Notes under the pieces: model-generated
Told to the model about the DNA's origin: nothing
The model's input: the letters and a program-made list of their open reading frames with translations, nothing else
Database searches by the model: none
Position numbers and translations under genes: made by a program
Assembly: GCA_014529385.2 (NCBI GenBank)
Contig: CM043969.1
Span: 13,341,446-13,405,445 of the forward strand
Source of the DNA: Adiantum capillus-veneris
Lineage: Eukaryota > Streptophyta > Polypodiopsida > Polypodiales > Pteridaceae
DNA: 64,000 bases
Direction of reading: 5' to 3'
Part shown: positions 11,976 through 24,628 of the stretch, one piece after another
Layout of the letters: each line of letters starts with the position of its first letter
How positions within the stretch are numbered: position 1 is the stretch's first letter

Positions 11976-14014
11976 TTATAGCTCATCTGTCCCCTCAATC
12001 ACATGCACCATGTCATCAATTTCTTCGACATCTGAACATTCCGGATCAATATCTTTCGGGTTCCATTCCATTTCATCATCAAAGTTGAGCTCATTTGCAA
12101 TTGATTTGAGTGTTTGAAAGCGCCCGAAGCTTTCTTCTGTGACACATGTGGCTAACTTTGTTGGCTTATGCATAAGTCCCATGTTACAAAAGACATACAC
12201 CAAGTTCGCAGCTCGTTTACGACTTAATCGATTTTTTCTTTGCACAAAAGAAAATGAAGACGAATTTTTTTCATAGCTACTACTTGAGGTGGCAACAGAC
12301 AATACTCTCACAGCCACATGTTGAAGTTCCACTTTTTCTCCACCGTACTCTTTCCACAAACCGGTGTGTTCATCGTCTTGATAGCATCTATATGCCAAGG
12401 ATCCCCAAATGTTCCTTCTCTACTAGTATATGCCATATTCTGTGTGTATGCCACGTGTCCATCCACATTGCTTGATAGTTGAGCACACACATTGTTTGAA
12501 GATTGCTTGTGCATCTGGAACTTGGGATCCAAGACAAAACCTACTCCATGTAAAGGAGTATGCAGCTGCTCCCATCATCTTTTGATGAATGACATCATCA
12601 TGGCTTTCTCTTTTCTTGCATAAGATGTACAGTCTTTTAACTTGCAAGTGGCTTCATGCATGTACGAGTAAACCCATCCAAAGATAGAGGCTTCTTTGTC
12701 CACTAATTGTATTAGATGAGTGAAGGGTTCTGTGACAATAACAATTTTGTCTACATTTCTTCAAAAAACAAGAGAGTTTACAAGTTGATATCATTTGGAA
12801 GTAGCAGGTTCATACTTGGGATATTTATCAAGCCAAATGTCCCATCTTCTATCTGCCACTATTTCAACAAGGGTTGATTTTACCTGTTGCAGTGTAGAGA
12901 GAACGTAATATGTTGTCACAAAACAAGTCACACAAAAAATATGTAAATTTTTGGTTGGGGACTTTGTTCTAAACAAAGCGTAAGAAAATGAATGCTCTCT
13001 TATAAACTTCACCAAGTGGTTTGCATCTAGAAGAGTTTTCTTAATAGAAGGAACTTTTAGCAAATTCAAAGTGTGAGTAGCACATGGAATCCATGTAATC
13101 TCTGGATACTTTGCTTCAATTTATTTTCCAACTACTTTGTAGTTAGATGCATTATCTGTAAAAATGGCAGCCACATTTTTAGGTCCCCTTGCTCTTCTGA
13201 TCAAACGCTCATATACACCAACAAGATATGCACTAGTTTTTCTTTCAAGGATGTATCAATCGCTTCAAGAAAGATGGAACCTCTTGGACAAATGAACATC
13301 ACATTAATCAATGGTTTCTTCTTAAAAATTTTCTAACCATCTAGAGCAATTGTGCATCCATACGCCGGCACATAATCAAGAGTTGTGCACTTTAAAATAT
13401 TCTCTGATGTAGTTTTTACTTATCTAAATATTGTGTACGCATCTTATTATAATCAGGAGCCACAAAACCCTTCTTTGTTGTCTCATTAAAGCATCTTTGA
13501 AGATAGGATTTTGAATGACATTAAAAGGAATTCCACATGCAATAAATGCTTGCGTCCACTTAAGATGGATTTCAAGCAGTCATTGTTTCCCAAACGCCTA
13601 TTGCAAAGTAGGATCACTTGGTGCAAATTCTCCTAGAGTCCATGCTTCACTTTGCCTTATGTTAGTAGAGATTTGGTAGGAGTTAGAGCTACAATCCCCA
13701 GCAAAGGATGAATTGCACCCTCCTTGACCTGAAGCAGGGGTCAAGTGAGGGTTTGGATCATTCTCGAGTGTCATCTTGATGTCCCTAGCCATAGATGAAG
13801 CCATCATTTTGGGACCTCCCTTTTTTCTGCCCTCAAGATGTGCTCTCTTTGCCTTGAGCGCCCACTTGGGAAATTTTTCTTCAATACTTCTTGGGGGGTT
13901 TTTGCAACCTGCCATGAACACATGTTCTTTTATCCGGTGAGCATTTCTGCTAAAATTATGGCTGTAGGTCTTACACCTCAACTTTGATGTAGTCTTCCCA
14001 TTGGGCCAATTCAT
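11976..14014 (-). pseudogene. hAT-family transposase relic
   Basis: On the minus strand a BED-finger-like start (13598-14014, with LRCKTYSHNFSRNAHRIKEH) is followed by a DUF659-like central region. That region is recognisable through stops near 13340-13230 as a stretch containing PLINVMFICPRGS, then at 12791-13069. The C-terminal hAT dimerisation segment lies at 11976-12398, with WKEYGGEKVELQHVAVRVLS then NLVYVFCNMGLMHK. In hAT transposases these regions bind the ends, carry the catalytic core and mediate dimerisation. Multiple stops and frame changes show it is dead. The second BED cysteine appears to be Ser. I did not locate terminal inverted repeats. Confidence 0.8.
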
Positions 14015-15509
14015 GTACGTAGTTCCACTTGTATCCTTTCACCATCTTCTTAAGATATGCAAATCAAACAGAACTAATTACTAAATACACATCTAAAATT
14101 GAACTGTAATTAGCACTAGAATGGTAACAAGACACTTTTATATCCTTGGACACTTTTGTGTCCTGTTAAGTGACCATTTTGCTTGAATTATCTGAAGAGT
14201 ATGAAAATGAATTTCTAGGTGCTATATATCCACAAAGTTGCCTTATGATCTAAAAAAAACTTGACAATCTTTTTGGAGTATCGATTTCACCATTAACCTT
14301 ACTCTTGCACAACTTGTTTGAACTTAAACTGTGTGAGAAAACGGGTCCTGTTTTTGGCTTTCTTTCAATTTTTTGCAACTATACCACTCTAAACTTCATG
14401 TTTGTGAGGTTTAGATTGCTAGAGGATAATCCTTCATATTTCTTAACATGTTTTGATGCTTGTAGGGATAGCTAAGTGTTAAAATTGAAAGTTATGACCA
14501 AGTTATCGCATAATCCTGTTTTTTGGTCAAAATTAGCACTTCTATGATTTTTTTGGTAGCTTTCTTGATATCCAAATTCAATTTTGATTGTGTAAGTGTA
14601 ATCTATAACATAAAGCTAATCTTCCTTGAATTTTGGGGGACCTAATACGCTATATAGCATAGTATATGATGATGGTTGAGTTTTTTGATTGCTGAAGAAT
14701 ACGAGACATTCTAGAGTAGCAAGTATAACTTTCTCAATATTGCTAGTTTCTTAGACCAATTGTGTGTATTTTGTAGGTAGTAACCATATCTAATCATAAA
14801 CTACAAACTTGGCTAGATATTGAGTAGTTTCTATGGGTTTCTAGAGGTCATAATGCTAAACCGAGTTTTTTCATGTTTGCTGTACTTTATCATTGCTCCC
14901 AAGGTTCCACTTAGTAAGAGAACCATTATCCTTTTGACATGCTCCATGGCTCCTTTTGAATCCAAACGACCAAAGGGAACTAAGAAAACATGTATATATT
15001 ATCTCTATTGAGTGTGACTATAGAAACTTTAATGATAGGTCTGCAGAATGACAAAAATGCAACTTTTTTGTACCTATTTTTCTGCCCAAAAAGAAATAGT
15101 GAGGTAAAACGAACCATATTTTTTGATCACCAACCCATTGAAGTTAACGAGGCATTTTATCTCATGTCCTAGAAAAATCCCCACTCTTATTTATATGCAA
15201 TCAACCATAAGAAATTGATGTTTTGGGAAAATGCATTGGTCCATCAACTTTGGAGGCTTGTAGTGACCAAGGGATGAGAAATCTTACAAGTTTCTCATTT
15301 TTTTCATACGTAGTAGTCTTGAACTATAAGCTCATGAAAGGATAATTCAAAATGAATGGATCTACTATGGTTCTGAATTTTTATCCAAAACCCTGAAAGG
15401 ACACTTTTATGTCTTGTTAGGTTACCAGTCTAGTGCTAATACCATTTACATTACTTTATTCATCAATGTTTTCAACCTCTTTAAATTATAAATACCAATT
15501 TTCTTTTTC
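14015..15509. other. No gene recognised
   Basis: AT-rich sequence between the hAT relic and a simple repeat. There are only short open frames (for example 14820-15011) and no recognisable domain. Confidence 0.4.
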
Positions 15510-15790
15510 AAGTGTGAGTTTAAAAAGCACTTTGAAGCACTCTAAAGTACTTTGTGGAACTTTCAAGCACCACGAAGCACTTTAGGGCACTTTGGAAGCG
15601 CTCTGAAATACTTTGAAGCACTTTTTGGCACTTTCAAGCACATTGAGATGCACTTTTCTTGTGCTTTCAAGCATTTGTAGGTTCTAAGTGATGCACTTTG
15701 AAGCACTTTGAGACACTTATAAAGCATTTCAAAGCTTTTGCAAGCACCCAAAGTTACTAAGTAAAGCATTGTGACACACTTTGAAGATGT
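15510..15790. repeat. Degenerate short tandem repeat, CACTTTGAAGCA-like
   Basis: Variants of CACTTTGAAGCA recur at about 10-14 bp intervals for some 280 bp. On the minus strand this gives repeated Lys-Cys-Leu-Lys-like peptides and overlaps the end of the next open frame. Confidence 0.7.
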
Positions 15791-16247
15791 TATGCTGATA
15801 TACTTGAGGTAAATCGAGGAGATGCACCGGATGCACAACATGTACCTTCTTGCCGGTTCTCTTTTGAACGACATCTTTCTTGTTTAGGGAGATGTGGCTT
15901 TCCATTGACCAGAATTGAAACACGATTTCTCTGATTTTGATTGTTAAAGTATTGGTCCTATGTTGTTGATGTTGACACGTGTCTAAGGGAAGTGACCCCT
16001 CCACCATATCAGTTTGCAGCCGAAAATTGGCTCCCGTGACATTTCTTCGATGAACTCCTAATTCCTTCGCAACATCATTATTGCTCATTACATTGTCAGC
16101 CCCATTGACTCCATTGAGGCATGCCATGTTAGTAGCCCGTTTCAAAAATAGCTCATTGTTTGAACGAGGAGTCTTCACCTCAGACAATGTATGACAAATG
16201 TTAGATAAAATGAGCCTCTGAATTGTTTCCGATGTGGGTTGCAACAC
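15729..16247 (-). pseudogene. Unassigned 172-codon frame, possible transposon protein start
   Basis: The frame contains a helix-turn-helix-like stretch (NNDVAKELGVHRRNV) about one third of the way in. A segment with SLNKKDVVQKRTGKKVHVVH lies about two thirds along. I associate such an arrangement with uncharacterised plant mobile-element proteins, but I cannot name the family. The C-terminal end runs into the short tandem repeat and looks truncated. No matching downstream catalytic region is visible. Confidence 0.3.
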
Positions 16248-16624
16248 TGAAAAAGTCGGATGACTAAGAAGTTGTTGTAGATGTAAGGTCCCTCCCTAAA
16301 CCCTAGAGCCATTCAGAACTTTCTCAGCCTAGAAAATAATTTAGAAAAAGAAAGACCAACAAAGAAGTCATGCGGACAACGAGACTTTACTCCAGAATGA
16401 AAAGACAAGGATATTTTGGATAAGAAATTACTTCATCCCTATATTTTTCCAAAATGATTAAGATTATTTTTATACTTCTTTGTGAAGATCCGCATGGGAA
16501 CCGATCTAGATTGGGAACTGGGAGAAAAAAGGACTAACTTGATTGAAAGATAAAGTTAAGAGATAAGAACTAAGAAGAAAATTGGGGTCCAATAGGAATT
16601 AAGAAGAGAATTGGGGTCAGGTGA

Positions 16625-17021
16625 TAAGAGTATCTATGCATCATTAATTTAAACTCCAAAGGTATATTTGCATCCTTAAGCTAATCTTTACTGGTAACTT
16701 TGCACTTAGGTGTAAGCTTTAGTAGTTACCTTGCATTTTAGGTTTAAGCTTTCATGGAAACCTCGCAATTAGGGTTAATTAATAAGAGTATCTATGAATC
16801 ATAAAGTTAAGCTTCAAAGGTAGATTTGCACTCATAAGCTAAGCTTTAATGATAACTTTTCACTTAGGTGTAAGCTTTAGTGACTACCTTGTATTTTAGG
16901 TTTAAGCTTTAATGGAAACCTCGCAATTAGGGCTAAGTGCTAAGAGTATCTATGCATCATTAAGTTAAGCACTAAAGGTAGTATTGCACTCTTAAGCTAG
17001 GCTTTATTGATAACTTTGTAC
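16625..17021. repeat. 158-bp tandem repeat, about 2.5 copies
   Basis: The anchor TAAGAGTATCTATG recurs at 16625, 16783 and 16941, exactly 158 bp apart. Internal blocks such as TTAGGTGTAAGCTTTAGT and GGAAACCTCGCAATTAGG repeat in register. The third copy is partial. Confidence 0.9.
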
Positions 17022-18382
17022 CATAAGAAAAGAGTAGTTGTCTAAGCTCGATAGAAGCAGTTCAATTTTTGATATTGAAGAGCATTTCTAAAGTTGTCAA
17101 TTTCAAGTTTGTTTGCCACTAAGGGATTGGGGAGATAGGGGATAAGTTCATGGAATTGATCTCCGTGTTGTTTTGAACCGAAAACTCCATAGGCTTCCAT
17201 GGAGATGCCCCATGGATGGCAAAGAATTACAAAACCTGGGATTCGTACAAAACGGGGATTGAACTTAAGAAGTTGGCATTTTTGAAGAGACATTAACCAT
17301 CAAACTGCCTATGGCAAAAAGTGGCTTGTATTTTCTAAATAAACTTGGCTGGTAGATAATTAATGAAAGTAGGAATTAAGGTTTATAAATGAATGAACCT
17401 GGGAATTACCAACTAGGAGTTAAAAAGGAATCTCAAAAGGTGATAGGGATAGCCCATTGCAAAACATAGATTTAACTAGGAGTTTTAAAGATTTTCTGGA
17501 AATGAGACCGGATACCAAGATGGATCTTCTTGGGGTCAATTTGATTGAAAGGCCGGCCCGGGAACTTGACAAAGATTGGTCCTTTTTGGCTAGGGCAGTG
17601 TAATCAGCAAGTTGTTATACCTAGGTCATTCATGCCCGAAGGATAAGGGATGAATGGGTTTGTTTAATTTTGGCCCGGCCGGGTGAAGTACCAGTGGTTT
17701 CTTATTGGAAATCGGTCATAATCCGGGTATGTCCTGATGCCAATAGTTGGCTGAGAAGGTTATACTCAGGGAGGATGATGTGAATTTAATTAAGAAAATT
17801 TGTTCGATTTGGTTGATTAAAAAGGAACTGGAAAGGCTAAGAATCTAGGGGCTATCCTGTGCATCTGTCTCACCAGATGGTGCTATACCTCTCGAAATAA
17901 AATGCGTAGGAAGGAATGATTAAATTAATTGATGAGGATTTCCCAACACTTAATTCTGAGAAATATTGTGAACGTGTTGCCATTTTGATGGCTTGTAACC
18001 GATTATCTTGGTCCTGAATGGGAAGGCAAGATGAATTGGTTGAAACTAAATGTGTTGCATGATTAGTTAGGAAACTAGTTACAAGCTAAGTATAGCAGAT
18101 AAAGGAAAGAAAATGAATTTAAAAGTTTCTAAATAAAGATCTGGTGCGAACAACCAGATGAATTTCCCTGATCGAGGATTTGCAACAGTTTGCATGCTGC
18201 TTGTTGTCTGACAATGTCTGATAGACTGTCTTCCCTGATTTTGTAGTAGTTAAGTACTACCTTGGAAAGGGATTTTCATGAAATGGTTCGGTGGGTGGGC
18301 GGATTCGGAGGGTAATCGGGGACGAGCAAGACCAGGTAGGATTGCAAGATCCCTCTTCTTAGGGAAAAGTGATAACTGCCAT
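17022..18382. other. No gene recognised
   Basis: Includes one 83-codon minus-strand frame (17042-17293) without motifs. The rest is non-coding sequence up to the left LTR of element A. Confidence 0.4.
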
Positions 18383-18733
18383 TGTGAGCGGGATGGAAAC
18401 ACACAGAACACCTCTATAATGACCCGTCACACACTCTTGGGATGATACACACACACACACACTATGGGGCACCACTCGGCTTATACAACCCACTTGGCCG
18501 AGACAGGGAACACACCGATGCAGTGAGAGGAGAGAGACTACCCGTTTACCCACTTCACACACAGAGAGAGAGACACACACACCCCCAAAAACTCAGCTTA
18601 AAAGAGGAGAATTTCTAATGTTTAGATACAACTGAGCTTGGTCCAACACCAATGGGGCAAATAGCTCACACAATATGGATAAATTATGCCAGATACAATC
18701 ACAAATTGGAGCAGAAGCTTCGCTCATAGGAGA
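18383..18733 (-). repeat. Element A 3' LTR (portion shared with the right copy)
   Basis: Begins TGTGAGCGGGATGGAAACAC and matches 36171-36522 with only a few percent differences by eye. The match includes the CA/GA-rich simple tracts and the block CTATGGGGCACCACTCGGC. The inner LTR border is uncertain because homology stops where the right copy ends, so the true LTR may extend further toward 19.3 kb. Confidence 0.85.
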
Positions 18734-19554
18734 AACTTACACAGCCAAAATAGAAGAAAAATAGTGAGGAATTTAGAAAAATGGACCATGCCATCGCGTC
18801 CGGAACAGCCCAAAACCCAAGTCTACAATGTTAAAGTGCTCAAATCCGACCTCGGATGAGCAGTTTACGGCCAAAACAGGCTCCAAAATGAGCAAAAAAA
18901 ACGGTTGCGGCCGTTCCTCCTCTTCTCTCCACGTGCTTTTTGTCTTCTCTCTAATTTTTTAGTTCCCACACTTAGATTTATTACTTGGGCACCCTTGGCC
19001 TTTTAGTTGACCTCAAACGGACCCCGAACAGGCCAAAAACTGGCCTCGCAGTGCATAGTTGTCACCCTGCTGCATCCGTCCGCACAGCTGGCACTCTACC
19101 TTTTCCAATAATGCATCTTGAAACCACGTGAAGTGTCCCCAAAATATGGTCCTCATGATGACCTTTCTACATAATTATCACAAGAAAACACCCACGTTGT
19201 GTCCTTGCTTACCCACGTGCAAGTATTGACCCCATTCGACCTCCTGACGCCACTAGATGCCATTTGACGCACCTGCTTTCCTCATGTCGTCGGCCCGCGG
19301 ATAGCTTCCTCGAGAAGTTTTACGCGCTACCAACTCCTCATTATTATAGAAAAAACACACTGGTACTGGTGATAGTAAAAATCGATGCACTATGTACATG
19401 TTGTCCTACCTGTACACATGTGGGCCCCACGTAACCACCTGGCTCTGGAAGATGGGCAATCCTTTATTCAATGCACCATGCATGTGTATGTACATATGCG
19501 CAATCCCTTGCTCCAAAAAACTTCTAACATAATTTGCCCATCCCCTAGCCTGCT
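18734..19554 (-). other. Element A 3' LTR remainder or 3' UTR
   Basis: Non-coding sequence between the shared LTR block and the end of the integrase frame. It has no counterpart at the right end of A, so it is either lost LTR sequence or 3' UTR. A purine tract on the minus strand near 19540 (GGGGATGGG) might be the polypurine tract. Confidence 0.4.
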
Positions 19555-19734
19555 AGATCATTCATGATCAGCAGCAACAAAAAGCGATATGAGACTCGTC
19601 GCATCACAGGTCTCCGCATTGCTCACTGACTTTACTTGTTCTACAGATCATTCATGATCAGCAGCAGCAAAAAGCGATATGAGACTCGTCGCATCACAGG
19701 TCTCCTCATTGCTCACTGACTTTACTTGTTCTAC
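19555..19734. repeat. 90-bp tandem duplication at the end of A's pol
   Basis: Two adjacent copies (19555-19644 and 19645-19734) start AGATCATTCATGATCAGCAG and differ at only a few bases. The integrase stop codon lies inside the right copy, so the duplication sits at the pol terminus. Confidence 0.93.
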
Positions 19735-20982
19735 AGATAGCTCATCTTGCTCCACCATCGTTAACCTGGCATGATACAATTTAAGACGCAATCCATTTAC
19801 CCTTGACTTATGTAGAATCCCATCCAGGTTAGCCAACTGATATGTACCATTTGGAAAACACTCCACTACCTTGAAAGGGCCTTCCCACTTAATTTGAAAC
19901 TTCTTTTGGAAGGTGTTGTCCAGCTTACTGTTGTAACGCAAAACCAAGTCATGCTTCTTGATACCCTTACTTTTGACCTTTTCATTTATCTTTGCCAAAG
20001 CCTTATCTTGCATCTGCCCATAATGCTCCAATGCACACATCCTATCCAACTGAACCTCTTGTCACTGTAAGAGCCTCTCTTTGAATGCATCACGAGGTGG
20101 CCCAAGAAACTTCTCTAACATCTTGACTGCAGGAAACTCTACCTCCACAGGCGATAGTGCTTCCTTTCCATATACCAAATGAAATGGAGTAAACCCTGTA
20201 CCTGTCTTCACCGAAGTACGGTAAGCCCATAATGCACTGGGAAATTTCAAATCTCAATTCTTTCCTTGGTGCTCTGTCACTTTCGAAAGGATTTGTACCA
20301 ACTCTCCATTGAATCTTTCATTCAAGCAATTACACTGCGGGTAACAAGGAGTGGTATGCTGGTGCCTAATATTCATCTTCGCGCATAAAAAGTATAGCAG
20401 TTTAGCCCTAAATCCTGGCCCCTTATCCGAAAGTAGCTCCAATGGTACCCCAACTTGCAACATATTTCATCATACAAAAATTTTGCCACATCCTTTGCAG
20501 TGATTTGTTTTACTGCTATAGCCTCTGACCATCTAGAGAGATAGTCCACTGCAGTCAACATATAGCTTTTGCCCCTGCTTGTGATCAGGTAACGGGCCGA
20601 TTGCATCAATCTCCCACTTTTCAAACACATCAAATGCCATAATGGTTTTTCATAGCTCTGGCTTCAACACTCTCTTCCCAAATGCTTGACACCTATTGCA
20701 AGACCTACACCAATGGAGAACATCCTTGTGCAAACTAGGCCATACATACCCTTCTTGCAAGATCTTATGCAAGGTGATCTTTAGAGAAAAATGGCCGCCA
20801 CATGCGCCTTCATGATTCTCTTCCAACACTCTATAAAGATCCTCCCGCCAAGGTACACGTCTCAACACGAGATCATCCCCTTTCATGTACAAGACATCAC
20901 CAATCAATTTGTACCTGGATGCTCTACGCACAAAACCATACTTAGAATTTTGAATGTCCTTTGGAATGATTCCTGTTAGCAA
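19648..20982 (-). pseudogene. Element A integrase
   Basis: The minus strand encodes the integrase that would insert the cDNA. The N-terminal HHCC zinc finger is at 20650-20982 (HEGACGGHF then CRSCNRC). The DDE core shows Asp in TAVDYLSRW, Asp in LSDKGPGF and Glu in NERFNGEL. The C-terminal part at 19648-20049 has the FQIKWEGPFKVVECFPNGTY block common to plant gypsy integrases. The pieces lie in different frames (20982 and 20633 differ, and a stop lies near 20250), so it is broken although all three catalytic residues survive. The end overlaps the 90-bp duplication. Confidence 0.9.
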
Positions 20983-21112
20983 AAAATACTCTTCTTGAGC
21001 CTAACTTTCCCGGCCATGATAAAGAAGTAAATTGGTCCTCAACACAAATAGCTCCTCAATCATGCTTTGAGCTGCTTCACATGCTTCTCCATTTAGAGCA
21101 CGTTCAATGTGT

Positions 21113-21440
21113 CTAATGCTCCATGCTTCGAAATTTTTTTAATAGGACTTTAATTTTGAAACACATTTCCTTCAATGAGGTGTTCTTGCTCTTCCACACA
21201 CCCAGCACTTGCTTCACAACTAATAAAGCATCACCTTTTATGCTCAAACTTCTAATCCCAAGCTTCAAACAAATGTGTAATCCGGCTTCCAAAGTAGCAT
21301 ATTCAGCCTCAGTGTTACTATGAGCATCCAATTTGAACCCTCTCTTGCATACTAGATTCCCCTCCGGATCATAAAGTGCTATACCCCCTGAAGCCGCGCA
21401 TCATGGCTCTTCCTGTATGAGCCAGCAAAGAACAACACAT
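21113..21440 (-). pseudogene. Element A archaeal-type RNase H (aRNH)
   Basis: Between the RT-linked RNase H and the integrase lies a second RNase H-like module on the minus strand. It shows ALYDPEGNLVCKRG, then NTEAEYATLEAGL with the catalytic-type Glu, then IKGDALLVVKQVLGVWKSK with the Asp. This spacing is that of archaeal/plant-type RNase HI domains, which are known to have been acquired by Tat-lineage gypsy elements. The first catalytic position appears as Phe-Ala-Gly-Ser instead of Phe-Asp-Gly-Ser, and a frame change near 21350 splits it, so this copy is inactive. Confidence 0.8.
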
Positions 21441-21449
21441 GTGCATTGA

Positions 21450-22906
21450 TGATCTGTGGCACTTCTCTACTACCTTTCTCACCACCTCTTCCTTAAAAAG
21501 AAGGGGATTCTCCTTGTAAGTCAACAAATCAGCTAGAGTAGGCCTTGCATTGTCTTCCACTAGGAAAGAGAACTCAAACTCTTGCAGCTCAATTACCCAT
21601 TTCTTGACCACATTTGACATGTTAGTGCCATTAAGTAACTGTGGCAAAAAGGCATAACTCGTCAAGAAAACAAAAGGTCGTGGTAGCAAGTAATGATGAA
21701 ATCGTCAACAAGCAAATATTACACTGGCCATCACTAGCTCTACTTCCGAGAATTTTCTCTCTGCTACCAACTTCACTCGGCTTGCACAATACACTGGCCT
21801 CATATAGTGGCTGCCCTTCCCCTTTTGCAATAACATGGCTCCAATGGCATCATCCCCTACTGATGGATTTACATAAAAAACTTGCTCCCAATTAGGAGCC
21901 TGCATGGCTGACAGACCCCCTAACACCCCTTTCACCTCTTGAAACACTTCTTCACACTTGTCATCCCATTGCAATGGATCATGCTTTGTCACTTGTTGTA
22001 ATGGATAAAGAAGTTGTGAAGACAATGGAATAAACCGCGCCATGTACTTCACTTTGTGTATAAAGGTTGCCAATTGCTTTGTACTCGTCGGTGATGGAAG
22101 AAGAATAATAGACTTAACCTTGTCTAGATCAGCCTCAATGCCATTTTCTTACACCATATGGCCCAATAACTTCACCCTTGGCTATGCTAGATGACACTTC
22201 TTTGGATTTAGTTGTCCTCCGGATTCATCATATCGAGCCAATACCATCTGCAGCTTCTCATGGTGCTCAACCCTACTACTGTAGACACAGAAGTCATCCA
22301 TAAAATCTTTAACACAGCTACCAATGAAAGGTTCCAATACCCAATTTTCTCTCTCTTGATAGAAAGATGGTCCATTTGTCAACCCAAATGGCAATACCGT
22401 GTAGCAATAGCAGCCCCATGGCATAATGAAAGTTGTCTTTGTTCGGTCTTTAAGAGCAATCTTCAATTGAAAATAGCCTGAAAAACCATCACACACACTG
22501 TACCTCTCATAACCTGCCACACTGAATCCAAGATCTGATCAATGAATGGAAGAGGATATGGTTCTTTCTTAGTGGCTGCATTTAAGGGTTTAAAATCTAC
22601 ACAAATTCTCCACTTCCCATCCTTCTTTGGGCTGACTACTACTGGACTCACCCATTCTGTGGTCTCCACTAGGACTATGAACCCTGCCTTCAATAACATG
22701 CCCACCTCTTCCCTCAAGGCTTCCATCTGCTCCTGACCCATCCTTCTTAGCCTTTGCCACACTGGCTTAGCACCTTCTTTCAGCTCTATATGCATCCCTT
22801 TGCCCTTGAACCCTCTGATCTCTTCATATGAAGTAATGAACAAATCAGGAAAACTAGCCAGCATATGCAAATATATCTCCTTCTCTATAGCTGAGAGGTC
22901 TCCCAC
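21450..22906 (-). pseudogene. Element A reverse transcriptase and RNase H
   Basis: The minus strand encodes the RT N-terminal and finger region at 22463-22906 (AGFIVLVETTEWVSPVVVSP, KDGKWRICVDFKPLN). The palm is at 22182-22520, with YSVCDGFSGYFQ and the active-site block DFMDDFCVYS. The connection and gypsy RNase H are at 21369-22073, with DAIGAMLLQKGKGSHYMRPV. A frameshift near 22500 separates fingers from palm. Another break lies near 22140, where the normal sequence between palm and connection is disturbed. The FMDD box departs from the usual YVDD/YIDD. The product once copied element RNA into cDNA. Confidence 0.9.
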
Positions 22907-23130
22907 TGATCATTTGTGTCATCAATTCCTACTTCTTTGACAATTCAACCTTGGTTTTCATCAGCCCTTCAATCACATCATATGGCCCTTCACTTTCATC
23001 TTCAACCTCATTCGTAAATGCAACTAAACCAGACTTCTAGGTTTCTCTGTCCATCAAAAGAAACGCAACATCAACATCCTCATCACTGCTAGTAGTACTA
23101 TTGACGAAGGAAATTTGGAATGGCAGCCTC
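22907..23130 (-). pseudogene. Element A protease-RT linker, RT side
   Basis: An acidic linker reads through stops on the minus strand (TTSSDEDVDVAFLLMDRE). Its partner, also acidic (DEDESSDEDYSTVTDEDSD), lies on the far side of element B at 33205-33300. The two halves fit as one interrupted linker and so mark B's insertion point. Confidence 0.7.
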
Positions 23131-23215
23131 TACACACAAAAAAACTCCATTGCGCCATAAGGGAAATGAGATGAGGGCACCACCTAGTCTTGGAAGCGTG
23201 GACTAGGACCGCTAC

Positions 23216-23287
<72 letters not shown>

Positions 23288-24587
23288 ATCATTATGAATG
23301 AAGTATTAACCTCAATGTCTGTACAAGGAATGGATAATTTCAAGCACTCCCAACACAAATAGCATGTAGATTACTAAACAACAACTCAAGATTTAGCCAA
23401 AATCACATCAAGCACTCTCACACACACATAAAAGATCTCTCTTAATTAACATAAGTAAGAGGAGGGGAGGTTACTAGCATAAAACAATTTGGACTCTAGA
23501 ATGTGCAAAGAATAGAGTGAATGAATGAGCTTTATGGGCTCATGATGAGTGATATAAAGACTCAATGAGGCTGAGGAAGACTTGAAATTACAAAAGGGGG
23601 GGCCTCTTTATATAGGCAAGAGAGTGGTTAGGAGTGAGGTTAAGATCCAAGTGTAGTTTGTACAAATGAAGCTTGATTACGGATATTCCACCAATAAAGA
23701 AGCTCCTTCCAAGTGATTTGTTGACCAATTTGCAACTAATTGGCTCCATCATCACTTGTGTTGTCTTCACTCCTTCCTCCATAGCTTGAGTCCAAGAGCT
23801 TCCTTATTTTAAAATGTAAAGAATCAACATAAAATCAATGCATATCTAGTAATAATAGAAAGGGGTTGAATGAAAACTTATGAATTACAACAAGATTAAG
23901 CATGATTTGAGAGATGATTAGAAGAGGAATTTGTGGTGGTTTTATGAGCTTGAGAGAGAGGAGGAAGGAGGGGAGGGTGAGGAGACTAATGGCTGATTTT
24001 TAGAGAAGGACTCAATGTGGAAAAGGAAGGGTGTGTGTGTAAAGGTAGAGGGGGTGGTCTCCACCACAGTTGAAAAAACTGGCGTCCACTATTTTTGCCA
24101 TATCTCCTAGACCGTAGCTGCAAAAATTATACAAAAACTATGGTCATAATCTCGAGCTCATAAGCTACAGCTTTGATGAAGAGAACTTTTCTTGGATCGA
24201 AGTGGACGTATTTTTAAAAAAGCAAGCAAAATCATGTGTCTGTTTCCTTTCTTCACCAAGTCTTCCACCTGGGTCCCATCTGTTTGAATCATCATATGGC
24301 TCCAAAGCCATGATGATATGAGCCCCTCATGACTCTTGAATTATGGGTGCATGGCTCCACAAACACATCATATCTTTTCTTTTCACATTTGCATATTTTC
24401 CCTTCCCTTTACCCCACTAGGTTCTACCTTTCACCTCCTGTGAACTAGTCAAGGAAAAATTCCCATCAAGTCATTTTTTGAATTTTTCCAAGAGGTTGTT
24501 CTCACTCTTTCTTTTATTGTGAACCTCCAGAAGCAGGGAAAACCAACAAAATGTAGTAACCAAAAAATTTGTGATAGGCTCGGATCA
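23131..24587 (-). repeat. Element B 3' LTR
   Basis: About 1457 bp, nearly identical to 31750-33204. On the minus strand it begins TGATCCGAGCC directly after a polypurine tract, the expected 3' LTR position. It carries an internal GA microsatellite (23218-23285) and a TATATA motif near 23610. Short open frames inside (for example 23588-23782) also occur in the other LTR and are not genes. Confidence 0.93.
23218..23285. repeat. (GA)n microsatellite inside B 3' LTR
   Basis: About 34 GA units. The equivalent tract in the 5' LTR (31842-31903) is slightly shorter, so the array has changed length since insertion. Confidence 0.97.
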
Positions 24588-24604
24588 TAGCCCCCTCAAA
24601 CCTG
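24588..24604 (-). promoter_or_regulatory. Element B polypurine tract
   Basis: On the minus strand GGTTTGAGGGGGCTA immediately precedes the LTR start TGATCC. That is the position where plus-strand cDNA synthesis is primed in LTR retrotransposons. Confidence 0.75.
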
Positions 24605-24628
24605 GGTAGAGGTATTTATGCCTCTAGC

